Below, piece after piece: positions 18,097 to 25,879 of a stretch of DNA of 64,000 bases (positions are counted from its first letter, which is position 1; every line of letters begins with the position of its first letter). The notes under the pieces are model-generated. The model saw only the letters and a list, made by a program, of their open reading frames with translations, was not told the DNA's origin and did not search any database. The position numbers were made by a program, and so were the translations under genes. The stretch comes from Devosia sp. (GTDB lineage: Bacteria > Pseudomonadota > Alphaproteobacteria > Rhizobiales > Devosiaceae). The DNA is taken from positions 1,365,010 to 1,429,009 of the forward strand of contig CP051235.1 in assembly GCA_017794705.1 (NCBI GenBank), in the 5' to 3' direction.

Positions 18097-19542
18097 TCAG
18101 TTCAGTCGGTGTGAGAGCCGCTTGACGATCATGTAAGATTGCAGCCCTTCGGGCCCACCTTCCTTGCCGTAGCCGCTTTCCTTGACGCCGCCCGACGGGG
18201 CTTCGTGGACAGAGCCGCCGGTATGATTGATCGACAGGATACCGGCCTCCAGCCCTTCGGCGAGCCGGTCGGCCGTTGCTGCATCGCGTGTGAACCCATA
18301 GGCGGCCAACCCATAGGGCGTGCCGTTGGCTTCCGCCAACGCCGCGTCGAGATCGCTGAACCGCCGGATCGGCGCAATCGGTCCGAAAGGTTCGACTTGC
18401 ATAATCCTGGCTTCGAGCGGCACATCAGTCAGAACGGTGGGTTCGAAGAACCACCCCTCGTTTCCCTTGCGCTTGCCCCCGGTCTCCAGGCGGGCACCCT
18501 TGGCTAGGGCATCCGCCAACAGCTCCTCCATGGCTTCCAGACGCCGGGGATTGGCCAACGGTCCCATGTTGACCCCGTCCTCCAAGCCGTCGCCGACACT
18601 AAGCGCTTCGGCGGCTTCAACGAAGGATTTCACGAACCGGTCATGAAGGCTCTCATGCACAATGAAGCGCGTCGGCGAAGTGCAGACCTGTCCGGCATTG
18701 ACGAACTTGCCGAAAGCCGACCGTCTGGCCGCCTCGACCGGGTCCGCGTCCTCGCACACGATCACCGGCGCATGGCCGCCCAGTTCCATGATTGTCGGCT
18801 TCATCACCGCCGCCGCCTGTCCCGCGATCAATTTGCCCACAGGCACCGAGCCTGTGAAAGCCACCATGCGTATGCGCGGATCCGCGATCAACTGTTCGGA
18901 AATCTGCGGCGGAACGCCAAAGACGAGATTGACTACACCTTTCGGCAGCCCTGCATCCTCCAGGCATTTGACGATCTGACAAGCGGTCGCCGGCGTCTCC
19001 TCGGAACATTTGATGACAAAGGAACATCCGGCCGCAAGACCCGGCGAAAGTTTGCGCAACGGCCCGCCGGACGGAAAATTCCACGGCACGAAAGCTGCTA
19101 CTGGTCCGACCGGCTGGACAATCGTCGACAGGCGGGTGCCGTGTGACGTCGGGATAACCCTGCCGAAGGCCCGCTTCGCCTCCTCGGCATAATAGCCGAG
19201 GGTGCCGCTTGAGCGCATCACCTCGCCAAGCGCTTCCTTGAAGTGCTTGCCCTGCTCGAGGGTCGCCACCCGGGCAATCTCGCTGGCCCGCTCGCGTATG
19301 AACTGCATGGCCTTGACGAGAATGGTGCCGCGTGCGTCGACGTCCATGGCGCTCCAGACCTTAAATCCGGCACCGGCGGCTGCCGCGGCCCGGTCAAGAT
19401 CGTTCCAACCAGCGTGCGGCACCTGACCGATTTCCCGGCCCGTTGCCGGATTGAAAACAGGCTCGCTGCGCCCGGATGTACCGTTGGTCCATTCCCCGTC
19501 TATGAAGAGCTGCGGTGCCGGGTATGTACGCGAATGTGTCAT
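18097..19542 (-). CDS. Aldehyde dehydrogenase (succinate-semialdehyde DH/GabD-like)
   Basis: A 481-residue ALDH with the PWNFP cofactor loop, catalytic Glu in MELGGHAP and nucleophile Cys in NAGQVCTSPTR, closest in pattern to the NADP-type succinate or glutarate semialdehyde dehydrogenases. The start ATG 19542 overlaps the stop of the alpha/beta hydrolase (ATGA). The operon order is 67-aa protein, hydrolase, ALDH, 60-aa protein. It probably oxidises the aldehyde formed after hydrolytic cleavage. The second ALDH of the cluster (15642-17084) is a distant relative, not a recent duplicate. Confidence 0.9.
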   Translation of the reverse strand: MTHSRTYPAPQLFIDGEWTNGTSGRSEPVFNPATGREIGQVPHAGWNDLDRAAAAAGAGFKVWSAMDVDARGTILVKAMQFIRERASEIARVATLEQGKHFKEALGEVMRSSGTLGYYAEEAKRAFGRVIPTSHGTRLSTIVQPVGPVAAFVPWNFPSGGPLRKLSPGLAAGCSFVIKCSEETPATACQIVKCLEDAGLPKGVVNLVFGVPPQISEQLIADPRIRMVAFTGSVPVGKLIAGQAAAVMKPTIMELGGHAPVIVCEDADPVEAARRSAFGKFVNAGQVCTSPTRFIVHESLHDRFVKSFVEAAEALSVGDGLEDGVNMGPLANPRRLEAMEELLADALAKGARLETGGKRKGNEGWFFEPTVLTDVPLEARIMQVEPFGPIAPIRRFSDLDAALAEANGTPYGLAAYGFTRDAATADRLAEGLEAGILSINHTGGSVHEAPSGGVKESGYGKEGGPEGLQSYMIVKRLSHRLN

Positions 19543-20312
19543 TGGCCGTAGACCGTCTTGAGGAACTTGTGCACCTCGGTGTTGAACACTTGCGGTTGCT
19601 CCCAATACATCGAATGCGGCCCATCAGGCACGATCGACAGGCTGGAGCCCTCAAGCTTTTCGTGCGCCCGCTTCACCGTCGCTGGCCACAATACCGCATC
19701 TACTCCTCCAGCGAGAAAATGCACCTTCACGCCGCTTTTGACCACGTCTTCAATGCTCGGGCCCTCAGCGCCAAGATTGCGCAAATCCTGCATTTTGGCA
19801 TGGTTGAACGTGCCCTGTTCGCGAAATAGCCAGGTCATTTCCGGATTGGCCTGCTGAAACTTCTTGGACATCAGCCGGTCGATCACCGCCAGCTTTTCAG
19901 CTTCGGCCCGGTTCGCCTTCGCCATTTGCTTCAACTCGGGATCGTTGATGCCGCCAAGTGAATGCGCAAGGATCACCCCTGCGACCCGTTCGGGCGACTG
20001 CACGGCAATCCGGATCGCTGGTGCAGCGCCAATCGACTGGCCCAAAAACACCGCCTTGTCGATGCCTGCATCATCCAGGACCGCCAATAGGTCTTCACCG
20101 AACTCCAGCACATCCGGTCCGCCATCGACGGGGTCCGAGAGTCCGAACCCGCGCAGATCGGGCAGCACTACCGTGTACCAGCGCGACAGATAGGGCACCT
20201 GTTGCCACCAGGCAGCATGGTGGCCGCCCGAGCCATGCACCAGCACGATGGCGGGACCCTCACCATGGGTCTCGTAGTAAATCCGGGCCTCTTTTGTCTG
20301 CGTGAACGGCAT
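19539..20312 (-). CDS. Alpha/beta hydrolase
   Basis: A 257-residue alpha/beta-hydrolase with oxyanion HGSGG, nucleophile elbow GQSIG (Ser), an acid in the GGVDAVL region and catalytic His in DGPHSMYW. The size and compact cap fit meta-cleavage-product or enol-lactone hydrolases. The start ATG 20312 overlaps the previous stop by one base (TGATG), and its own stop overlaps the ALDH start. Near an extradiol-type dioxygenase, C-C bond hydrolysis of a ring-fission product is plausible; ester or lactone hydrolysis is equally possible. Confidence 0.85.
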   Translation of the reverse strand: MPFTQTKEARIYYETHGEGPAIVLVHGSGGHHAAWWQQVPYLSRWYTVVLPDLRGFGLSDPVDGGPDVLEFGEDLLAVLDDAGIDKAVFLGQSIGAAPAIRIAVQSPERVAGVILAHSLGGINDPELKQMAKANRAEAEKLAVIDRLMSKKFQQANPEMTWLFREQGTFNHAKMQDLRNLGAEGPSIEDVVKSGVKVHFLAGGVDAVLWPATVKRAHEKLEGSSLSIVPDGPHSMYWEQPQVFNTEVHKFLKTVYGQ

Positions 20313-20515
20313 CAACCGCGCCCTTTCTTCCCGGTGTTCGATTTCCGGTTCTCGGATGCATCCGTATCGTGACCATGCGTCTCTTCAAGATCCGGCCCGT
20401 CGACAAGATGCTCGTTTACCGACCAGTTCTCCCCAATCAGAAAATCGGCGGATTCTCCGGTAGACCGGGAAGGCCCGCTCTCGTCCAATTTGGAACGCTT
20501 GTCGTTTTTCGCCAT
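20312..20515 (-). CDS. Small hydrophilic protein of unknown function (67 aa)
   Basis: A 67-residue, highly charged and probably disordered protein with no hydrophobic segment. The ATG at 20515 has an excellent ribosome site (GGAGAGG, five bases upstream), and the stop overlaps the next start (TGATG). These two signs argue that it is translated. First gene of the hydrolase/ALDH operon. It has no family I recognise. Confidence 0.65.
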   Translation of the reverse strand: MAKNDKRSKLDESGPSRSTGESADFLIGENWSVNEHLVDGPDLEETHGHDTDASENRKSNTGKKGRG

Positions 20516-20605
20516 GGTCACCTCTCCGGAATGCTGGACGGGAAAACTAGGGCCCGGCAGGTGCAGGTTAAAGCATCGCACCGGAACCATAGGTGTTCGC
20601 TTCTC

Positions 20606-20650
20606 ATGACAATGGCACTGTTTGTCACTTGGCGAGTGCAGCACTGTCAT
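20606..20650. promoter_or_regulatory. Divergent promoter region with inverted repeats and TTGTCAC
   Basis: Between the minus-strand hydrolase/ALDH operon and the plus-strand VOC operon. Outer arms ATGACA (20606-20611) and TGTCAT (20645-20650) form an inverted repeat, and TTGTCAC occurs at 20622-20628. The heptamer also occurs in two other divergent promoters of the cluster (15545-15551 and 29200-29206). A regulator-binding region is likely; the protein is unknown. Confidence 0.4.
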
Positions 20651-20767
20651 GCTCGATGCAACCTAGCCGCAACGCCGGATGACTTTACCTTGCCGGGTTC
20701 CAACTGCAATCTACCCGCTCAATTCTGGCCGTTGCGCCGTTCACCACATTCTCCAAGGAGCGCTTGA

Positions 20768-21217
20768 ATGAAAGCGGAACTGCCCAAGGACTGGACCGAC
20801 AAGCCGCATTCGATCCATCACGTCAACTTCCCCACCACCAACCCCGATCGCACCAGGGAATGGTACGGGCGTGTGTTCGGTCTGGAGCATCAGGACGTCA
20901 GCAAGTTCTCCAACACAAAGGTGCTGCTGCTGACCCGCAACAACTTCGATTTGCACTTCACCCCCTGCACGCCCGAACAGATGGTTCGCATGGCTCCGTT
21001 CCACTTCGCCATCGAAGTCTATGACTGGGACAGTTTCCTCGCTCATCTAAAGGCCGAAGGTGTGCGTCACACCAAGCCGGTCGAGCGTCCGCAGAACCAC
21101 TCCAAATTCTGCTACATTCACGATCCCGACGGGACGATGATCGAACTTGTCTATCACGGCGAACGCGAGGACGTGCCTGCCTTTCAGGACGGCGATCATC
21201 CGACGACGGGGGCTTGA
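20768..21217 (+). CDS. VOC-family protein (single glyoxalase-fold domain)
   Basis: A 149-residue VOC protein with the conserved pattern of metal ligands: His (SIHHVNF, near 17), His (PFHFAIE, near 79) and Glu (GTMIELVYH, near 126). AAGGAG precedes the ATG by seven bases. It heads an operon with a GlcG/HbpS-like gene and a MetE-like gene. VOC enzymes include dioxygenases, isomerases, epimerases and lyases, so the reaction is open. It is the third VOC gene within 11 kb. Confidence 0.85.
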   Translation: MKAELPKDWTDKPHSIHHVNFPTTNPDRTREWYGRVFGLEHQDVSKFSNTKVLLLTRNNFDLHFTPCTPEQMVRMAPFHFAIEVYDWDSFLAHLKAEGVRHTKPVERPQNHSKFCYIHDPDGTMIELVYHGEREDVPAFQDGDHPTTGA

Positions 21218-21219
21218 TC

Positions 21220-21672
21220 ATGCTGAGCATGAACGACGCCCGGGCCCTTATCGAAGCGGCGCAGCAGGAGGCAATACGCCTCGGCAAGCCAATGACCGTT
21301 TGCGTCGTCGATTCCGGTGGGTTCATCGTCTGCGTTGACCGCATGGATGGCGCCCGGCCCCTGACACCAAGCATCGCCCATGCCAAGGCGTACACGGCGG
21401 CCATCATGCAGCGCCCGACCCACATGCTGCGGGGATGGGCCGACAGCCAGCCCGGATTCTTCAGCCAGATTTCGCGGATGGGTCACCAGCCGATCGTTGC
21501 CACTCTGGGCGGCCTGACCCTCAAGAAGGGCGACGAAATCCTCGGCGGCATCGGCCTGTCCGGCGGCACCGGTGAGGAAGACGAGGAAATCGCACTGAAC
21601 GTGCTGAAGCAGCTTGGCTATGACACTGATTTTGCCGAATGGAACAAGGTTCGGCCGCTAAAACAGGACTAG
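21220..21672 (+). CDS. GlcG/HbpS-like protein (DUF336 family)
   Basis: A 150-residue protein of the GlcG/HbpS family, seen from the VCVVDSGGFIVCVDRMDGA segment and the GGLTLKKGDEILGGIGLSGG block. Family members bind haem or are found beside catabolic operons (for example glycolate use), usually without a proven enzymatic role. The ATG lies two bases after the VOC stop, indicating coupling. It possibly binds a cofactor or intermediate for the same pathway. Confidence 0.85.
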   Translation: MLSMNDARALIEAAQQEAIRLGKPMTVCVVDSGGFIVCVDRMDGARPLTPSIAHAKAYTAAIMQRPTHMLRGWADSQPGFFSQISRMGHQPIVATLGGLTLKKGDEILGGIGLSGGTGEEDEEIALNVLKQLGYDTDFAEWNKVRPLKQD

Positions 21673-21675
21673 AAC

Positions 21676-22443
21676 ATGGCAGATGATTTTGTGTATCGCG
21701 CCGACCCACCGGCACGTTTGACCGGCGCGGATGACCTTGCCGCCCTCGTCTCACTGCAGGTCGAGGCGGGACTGAATGTCCTGAGCCCCGGCACACCCGT
21801 GGATGCCGCCGAGATCAAGGCCAAGGGTCCTGACGATTGCGTGACGCGGCTCTCAGCCGAACTGGCCGCAGCCAGGCAGGCTTCCGGCGGGGCAGCGGTG
21901 AAACTCGCCATGCCCCTGCCCGGCACAGTCAATCTCGACCCGATGTTGCTGTCGGGTCTGATGGCCAATCTTGTCGACGAAGGCGCCAGCATTCTCGAAC
22001 TCGACGCTGCGGCCCTTTCCGCTGCCGACAGCGACGCCTCCAACGACGGTTTCACCTTGATGGGCCTGCCCCGTCCCGAGGGCTTCCGTCTCGCCATTCA
22101 CATGGGCCCGCTGGCCGACTGGACCGCTGAAAAAATCGAGGAGATCGCCTCCGAATTGCAGGCGGACCGCTATGTCTTTGCGCTTTCCGCCAACGACGAT
22201 TTCGCAAAACTGAGTGCGGTCCCGGAGGAAGCAATGATCGTTCTGGGACTGCTCGATCCGGCCGGCGGGCAAAGTGACGACGAGATCCTGGATCTGATCG
22301 ACAAGATCGCTGAAACCATTGATCAGGACCGGCTGGCGCTCAGCACTGCCGGTGGGTTTGAGGGTCAGGATGCTGCCACGCAGGACAAGGTTCTCAGGCA
22401 ACTGGCTGATATCTCGGTCCGATTCTGGGGCTTCGCCATGTAG
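21676..22443 (+). CDS. MetE/YxjG-like barrel protein lacking zinc cysteines
   Basis: A 255-residue protein resembling the C-terminal barrel of cobalamin-independent methionine synthase and short YxjG-like relatives. It opens with FVYRADPPARL and LVSLQVEAGLNVLSPGT, and its second half has LGLLDPAGGQSDDEI and DRLALSTAGGF. The positions that in active family members carry HxC and CGF, both zinc cysteines, are here HxG (His142, Gly144) and GGF (Gly226). A thiol methyltransfer reaction as in MetE is therefore unlikely. It starts three bases after the previous stop and is shorter than catalytic relatives. Function unknown. Confidence 0.65.
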   Translation: MADDFVYRADPPARLTGADDLAALVSLQVEAGLNVLSPGTPVDAAEIKAKGPDDCVTRLSAELAAARQASGGAAVKLAMPLPGTVNLDPMLLSGLMANLVDEGASILELDAAALSAADSDASNDGFTLMGLPRPEGFRLAIHMGPLADWTAEKIEEIASELQADRYVFALSANDDFAKLSAVPEEAMIVLGLLDPAGGQSDDEILDLIDKIAETIDQDRLALSTAGGFEGQDAATQDKVLRQLADISVRFWGFAM

Positions 22444-22458
22444 AACCCGATGGCCAGG

Positions 22459-23343
22459 TCAGAGCACCTGGCCATCCAGATACTGGTAGGCGTATCCGCC
22501 ATCTGCAACCGAGACGATCCGGCCTGCGACCGGAAAGGCGAAATGCTCCGGAAACAGGATGGCACCACTGTCCGCGACTTCCTCCAGAAACGCCTTTCGC
22601 GTCCGCACCGCCAGTTCGCCATCTGTGCAGAACACCGTACTCCACTCGGGCAACCGTACCTGGAGCGGCTGGTGCATGATGTCGGTGGCAAAAATCAGCT
22701 TGCCGTCCGGTATGTCCACATCCACCCGGAACATTCCCGGCGTATGACCCGGCGCGCCGACGAACCGGATCGCCTCGCTGAACCGGTGGTTCATTGGCAC
22801 CAGTCTGGCGCGGTCCGCCGCAATCACCGGCAAGACACTGTCAGTCCAGATGCGGCCGGCCAGATCGTCCCCGGCCTTTACCTGAGCTTCCCAACAGGCG
22901 CATTCCTCTTCGCCAAACCAATAGGTTGCGTTGGGGAACGTGGGCACCCACTTGCCGTCCTGCAGCACAGTATTCCAGCCGACATGATCGACATGCAGGT
23001 GTGTGCAGATAACGTGATCCACATCTTCGAAGGTGATGCCCGTCTGCTTGAAAGTCCGGGGCCAGTCGAACTTGGGATAGCCGAAATGCGGCGGCCGCGC
23101 CTTGTTGTCGCCGACGCAGGTGTCGATCAGGATTACCTGTTGGTTCAATCGCAGCAAGAAGCTCTGGTAGGTGTGCATCAGCCGCCCGGTCGCCGGCGCA
23201 AACGCGGAAAGCGGCATCCTGGCGAGCACGTTCGCCGCCAAATACCGGTCGAACCGGGGAAACAGTTCCTCAGGGCGTCGCTGGGGTCCTTCTCGCTCAG
23301 TCAGCGCGAAGACCTCGACACCTGCTCCGCGAAAAAGCAGCAT
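22459..23343 (-). CDS. Metallo-beta-lactamase-fold hydrolase
   Basis: A 294-residue MBL-fold enzyme with the zinc motif THLHVDHVGW, a further ligand His in GAPGHTPGM and an Asp in FATDIMHQP. The pattern is like lactonases or quorum-quenching-type hydrolases (AttM/AiiA group). ATG 23343 comes one base after the stop of the LDH2-type gene (TGAGATG). It has no signal peptide. A lactone intermediate of the degradation pathway is a sensible substrate guess. Confidence 0.85.
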   Translation of the reverse strand: MLLFRGAGVEVFALTEREGPQRRPEELFPRFDRYLAANVLARMPLSAFAPATGRLMHTYQSFLLRLNQQVILIDTCVGDNKARPPHFGYPKFDWPRTFKQTGITFEDVDHVICTHLHVDHVGWNTVLQDGKWVPTFPNATYWFGEEECACWEAQVKAGDDLAGRIWTDSVLPVIAADRARLVPMNHRFSEAIRFVGAPGHTPGMFRVDVDIPDGKLIFATDIMHQPLQVRLPEWSTVFCTDGELAVRTRKAFLEEVADSGAILFPEHFAFPVAGRIVSVADGGYAYQYLDGQVL

Positions 23344-23344
23344 C

Positions 23345-24400
23345 TCAGGACGTTGTGGCCAACGAGGCCAGCCCCTTGGCTTCTGCCATATCGTTCAGTT
23401 CGCCGAGAATTTTCTCAGGCAGAGGAATCCCGTTTGCCTTCCGTTTGGCCGCTGTCGCGCCACCGCGATCCCCCGGAACGCCGATCTGGTCGCCTTCGGC
23501 CACCGGTGCCAGTCCACGTATGGAATTGAGCGTCTCGGCGACCTGCGACTGGAACTGACCGGCGTCGCCGAACGCTGACGGGTCAACAATAATCACCGAG
23601 GCATTCTGCCGGTGCCGCTTGGCACCTTCTAGCCTGGCGTGAACCGGCGCCACCACCGGTACGCCGGAAAGCACAGAAGTTATCAGTTCAAAGGCAAGCG
23701 ACATGCCCGCCCCCTTCATCCCGCCAAGCGGCAGGGGCATCTTGGCCTGTTCGGCATCGGTTGTCGGTATCCCCTCGGCGGTCACCGCGGAATTCTCCGG
23801 CAGCGCTTCGCCGCGCAATGCGTATTGCTTGATCTTGCCCAATGCGATCGTTGCGGTCGCCATGTCGAGCAGGAAAGGCTCCTGGTCCGCCGCGGGCACA
23901 CCGATGGCCAGCGGGCTGGTAGCCACCGCGGCAGGCCGCGCGCCCGGATAGGCCATGTTGGGCATGCCCGCCAGCATGATGATCGCAAGCATGCCCTGAT
24001 TGGCCGCGCGCTCGGCGTAATAGCCCATGGCCCCGGCATGTACCGTGTGCTTTACCTGCACCCAGGCCACACCCTGGGACCTGGCCATTTCCACGCCCAT
24101 GTCCACGGCCCGGCCCAGAGCCACCGCGCCCGGCGCAAAATCGGCGTCGAGCATGGCCAGTGCCGGCCGCAGGATCTGTTCCTTCATTTGTGGATTGCGG
24201 TTGGCTTCGCCCTTGTCAAACAGCTCAACATAGCGCGGCACCCGCGCCACCCCGTGGCTATCCACACCGCGAAGGTTCGACCAGGTGAAGATGTCGGCCA
24301 TCCGTTGCGCGTGATCCTGCGACACGTCGTAAGCGACAAGAAGCGAGGTGACAAAGCTGTTCAGTTCAGAAGCGTCGACAAGCTTTTTGACAGGGGCCAT
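23345..24400 (-). CDS. Malate/L-lactate dehydrogenase family oxidoreductase (LDH2)
   Basis: A 351-residue NAD(P)-dependent dehydrogenase of the LDH2/MDH2 family, whose members interconvert 2-hydroxyacids and 2-ketoacids (or reduce cyclic imines). The catalytic His region RGVDSHGVARVP, the VKHTVHAGAMGYY loop and the LPLGGMKGAGMSLAFEL block are present. Divergent from the cupin gene, with the palindrome at 24474-24490 between them, and coupled to the MBL-fold gene. Confidence 0.9.
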   Translation of the reverse strand: MAPVKKLVDASELNSFVTSLLVAYDVSQDHAQRMADIFTWSNLRGVDSHGVARVPRYVELFDKGEANRNPQMKEQILRPALAMLDADFAPGAVALGRAVDMGVEMARSQGVAWVQVKHTVHAGAMGYYAERAANQGMLAIIMLAGMPNMAYPGARPAAVATSPLAIGVPAADQEPFLLDMATATIALGKIKQYALRGEALPENSAVTAEGIPTTDAEQAKMPLPLGGMKGAGMSLAFELITSVLSGVPVVAPVHARLEGAKRHRQNASVIIVDPSAFGDAGQFQSQVAETLNSIRGLAPVAEGDQIGVPGDRGGATAAKRKANGIPLPEKILGELNDMAEAKGLASLATTS

Positions 24401-24473
24401 GGCTATCTCCGGGATCGTTTTGCCGGGACCCTAGGCCGCATGACGCGCCATGGGCAGGCGTTGCGCCAAGACC

Positions 24474-24490
24474 GTAATGTTGCAGATTAC
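24474..24490. promoter_or_regulatory. Palindrome GTAAT-N7-ATTAC, candidate LysR-type site
   Basis: A perfect 5-bp inverted repeat spaced by seven bases, containing the T-N11-A core expected of a LysR-type regulator site. It lies in the 151-base divergent region between the LDH2 gene and the cupin-LysR operon. Binding by the adjacent LysR protein is inferred. Confidence 0.45.
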
Positions 24491-24551
24491 GCACCAATCC
24501 CGCGCGAAAAAGCCGCTATAAGGCGCGTAAGACCAATCCGGAAAGCAAGCG

Positions 24552-24971
24552 ATGCCCGACGCCAAAATCATGAAAATGGACGAAATCGAGGTGATCGAGC
24601 GGGGCAGCGGCATCAAGACCTGGCCCCTCGCCACCCATTTCACCGTCGGCTACGCCAATTTCACCACCGGCATGAGCGTCTATCCTGTGGGACAGGGCGC
24701 CCCCATGCACAAGCACAATTGCGACGAGCAGGTCACCTTGCTCGAAGGGGTTGGCGAATGCGAAATCGATGGTGTCATCACGCCGCTGCAACCCTATGAC
24801 AGCACCTACATTCAGGCGGGGCTCTATCACTGTTTCCGCAACACCGGCGACCAGCCCATGCGCATCCTGTGGGTCTATGATTCAATGAAGGTGACGCGCA
24901 CTTTTTCAAGCGACGGCATCGAGGTCGAGCACCTGTCGGCGGCCGACCTGATGGGAAAGAAGGAGGACTGA
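24552..24971 (+). CDS. Small cupin-domain protein
   Basis: A 139-residue single cupin barrel. Motif 1 reads GAPMHKHNCDEQVTLLEG (His and Glu ligands) and motif 2 falls around YIQAGLYHCFRN. Small cupins in catabolic clusters act as isomerases, dioxygenases or ligand sensors, so the role is open. It starts the operon cupin, LysR regulator, LhgO, MFS; the LysR gene follows after four bases. Confidence 0.85.
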   Translation: MPDAKIMKMDEIEVIERGSGIKTWPLATHFTVGYANFTTGMSVYPVGQGAPMHKHNCDEQVTLLEGVGECEIDGVITPLQPYDSTYIQAGLYHCFRNTGDQPMRILWVYDSMKVTRTFSSDGIEVEHLSAADLMGKKED

Positions 24972-24975
24972 CCGC

Positions 24976-25869
24976 ATGGACCAGTTTCTGACCATGCGCT
25001 CCTTTGTGGAGGTCGTCAAAAAAGGCAGTTACACCAAGGCTGCTAACCATCTCGGCACCTCCCGTGCCCTGGTTTCCCGGCACATTCTGGATCTCGAGGA
25101 CCGGCTGCAGGTGCGCCTGCTCAACCGCACCACACGATCCATCACGCTGACCGAGAACGGCCAATACTATTATGACTTCTGCGAGCGCATCCTCAGCGAA
25201 ATCAAGGAAACCGAGGGCGCCATCTCCCGGCGAATGCAAAAGGCCCAGGGCAGCCTCGCGGTCGTCGCGCCCAAATGGATCGGCAACTATGAGATCGCGG
25301 ATGCCGCCACCAGCTTCTCGCTCGAATACCCTGACATCAATCTCAAATTGTCACTCGGCGGCATGGCGCCCAACGCCTATGACTTCATTGATCAGGGCTA
25401 TGACGTGGCGCTTCATACACGGCGCATTCCCGACAGTCTGATCCGCGCCAAACTGATCGCCACCATTGAGTTCGTGCTTTGCGCCTCTCCCGACTACCTG
25501 AAGAACGCGCCGGAAATTAAGACGCCTGAAGACCTCGGACAGCACAAGGGCCTCATCCAGTCCAACGATCCGGTCTGGCGCCTCGATGCCGACGGTGATC
25601 TCAACAAGGTGCGCATTCAGCAAGCCTTTTCTTCCAACACCTATGTCGTTCTCCAACGCGCCGCGCTGAAAGGACTGGGCGTCGCCATGCTGCCGCTGCC
25701 GCTGATCCGAGAGGACCTGGCCGAGGGGCGGCTTGTGCCGATCCTGACCGACCATTCCATCGAGCCGCGCCCACTCTTTGCCGCCTTTGCACCGGGCAAC
25801 GTCACCCCGATGAAGGTCCGCTTGTTCATCGACTTCTTGACCGACTGGTTCCGCGACCACCCCATTTAG
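24976..25869 (+). CDS. LysR-family transcriptional regulator
   Basis: A 297-residue regulator with an N-terminal winged HTH (about 1-60; GSYTKAANHLGTSRALVSRHI) and a substrate-binding sensor domain (about 90-295). AGGAGG occurs before the ATG at 24976, inside the end of the cupin gene. It is the only regulator encoded in the 10-34.6 kb cluster apart from the LacI-type protein of the rhamnosidase operon, so it is the leading candidate for pathway control, probably through the palindrome at 24474-24490. Confidence 0.93.
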   Translation: MDQFLTMRSFVEVVKKGSYTKAANHLGTSRALVSRHILDLEDRLQVRLLNRTTRSITLTENGQYYYDFCERILSEIKETEGAISRRMQKAQGSLAVVAPKWIGNYEIADAATSFSLEYPDINLKLSLGGMAPNAYDFIDQGYDVALHTRRIPDSLIRAKLIATIEFVLCASPDYLKNAPEIKTPEDLGQHKGLIQSNDPVWRLDADGDLNKVRIQQAFSSNTYVVLQRAALKGLGVAMLPLPLIREDLAEGRLVPILTDHSIEPRPLFAAFAPGNVTPMKVRLFIDFLTDWFRDHPI

Positions 25870-25879
25870 GACCGCTTCC

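Noticed and set aside
24552..24971. The cupin as quercetinase, linking the rhamnosidase to flavonol degradation
   Set aside because: It is one short cupin barrel of 139 residues, while typical quercetinases have two cupin domains; the substrate link is not supported by the sequence.
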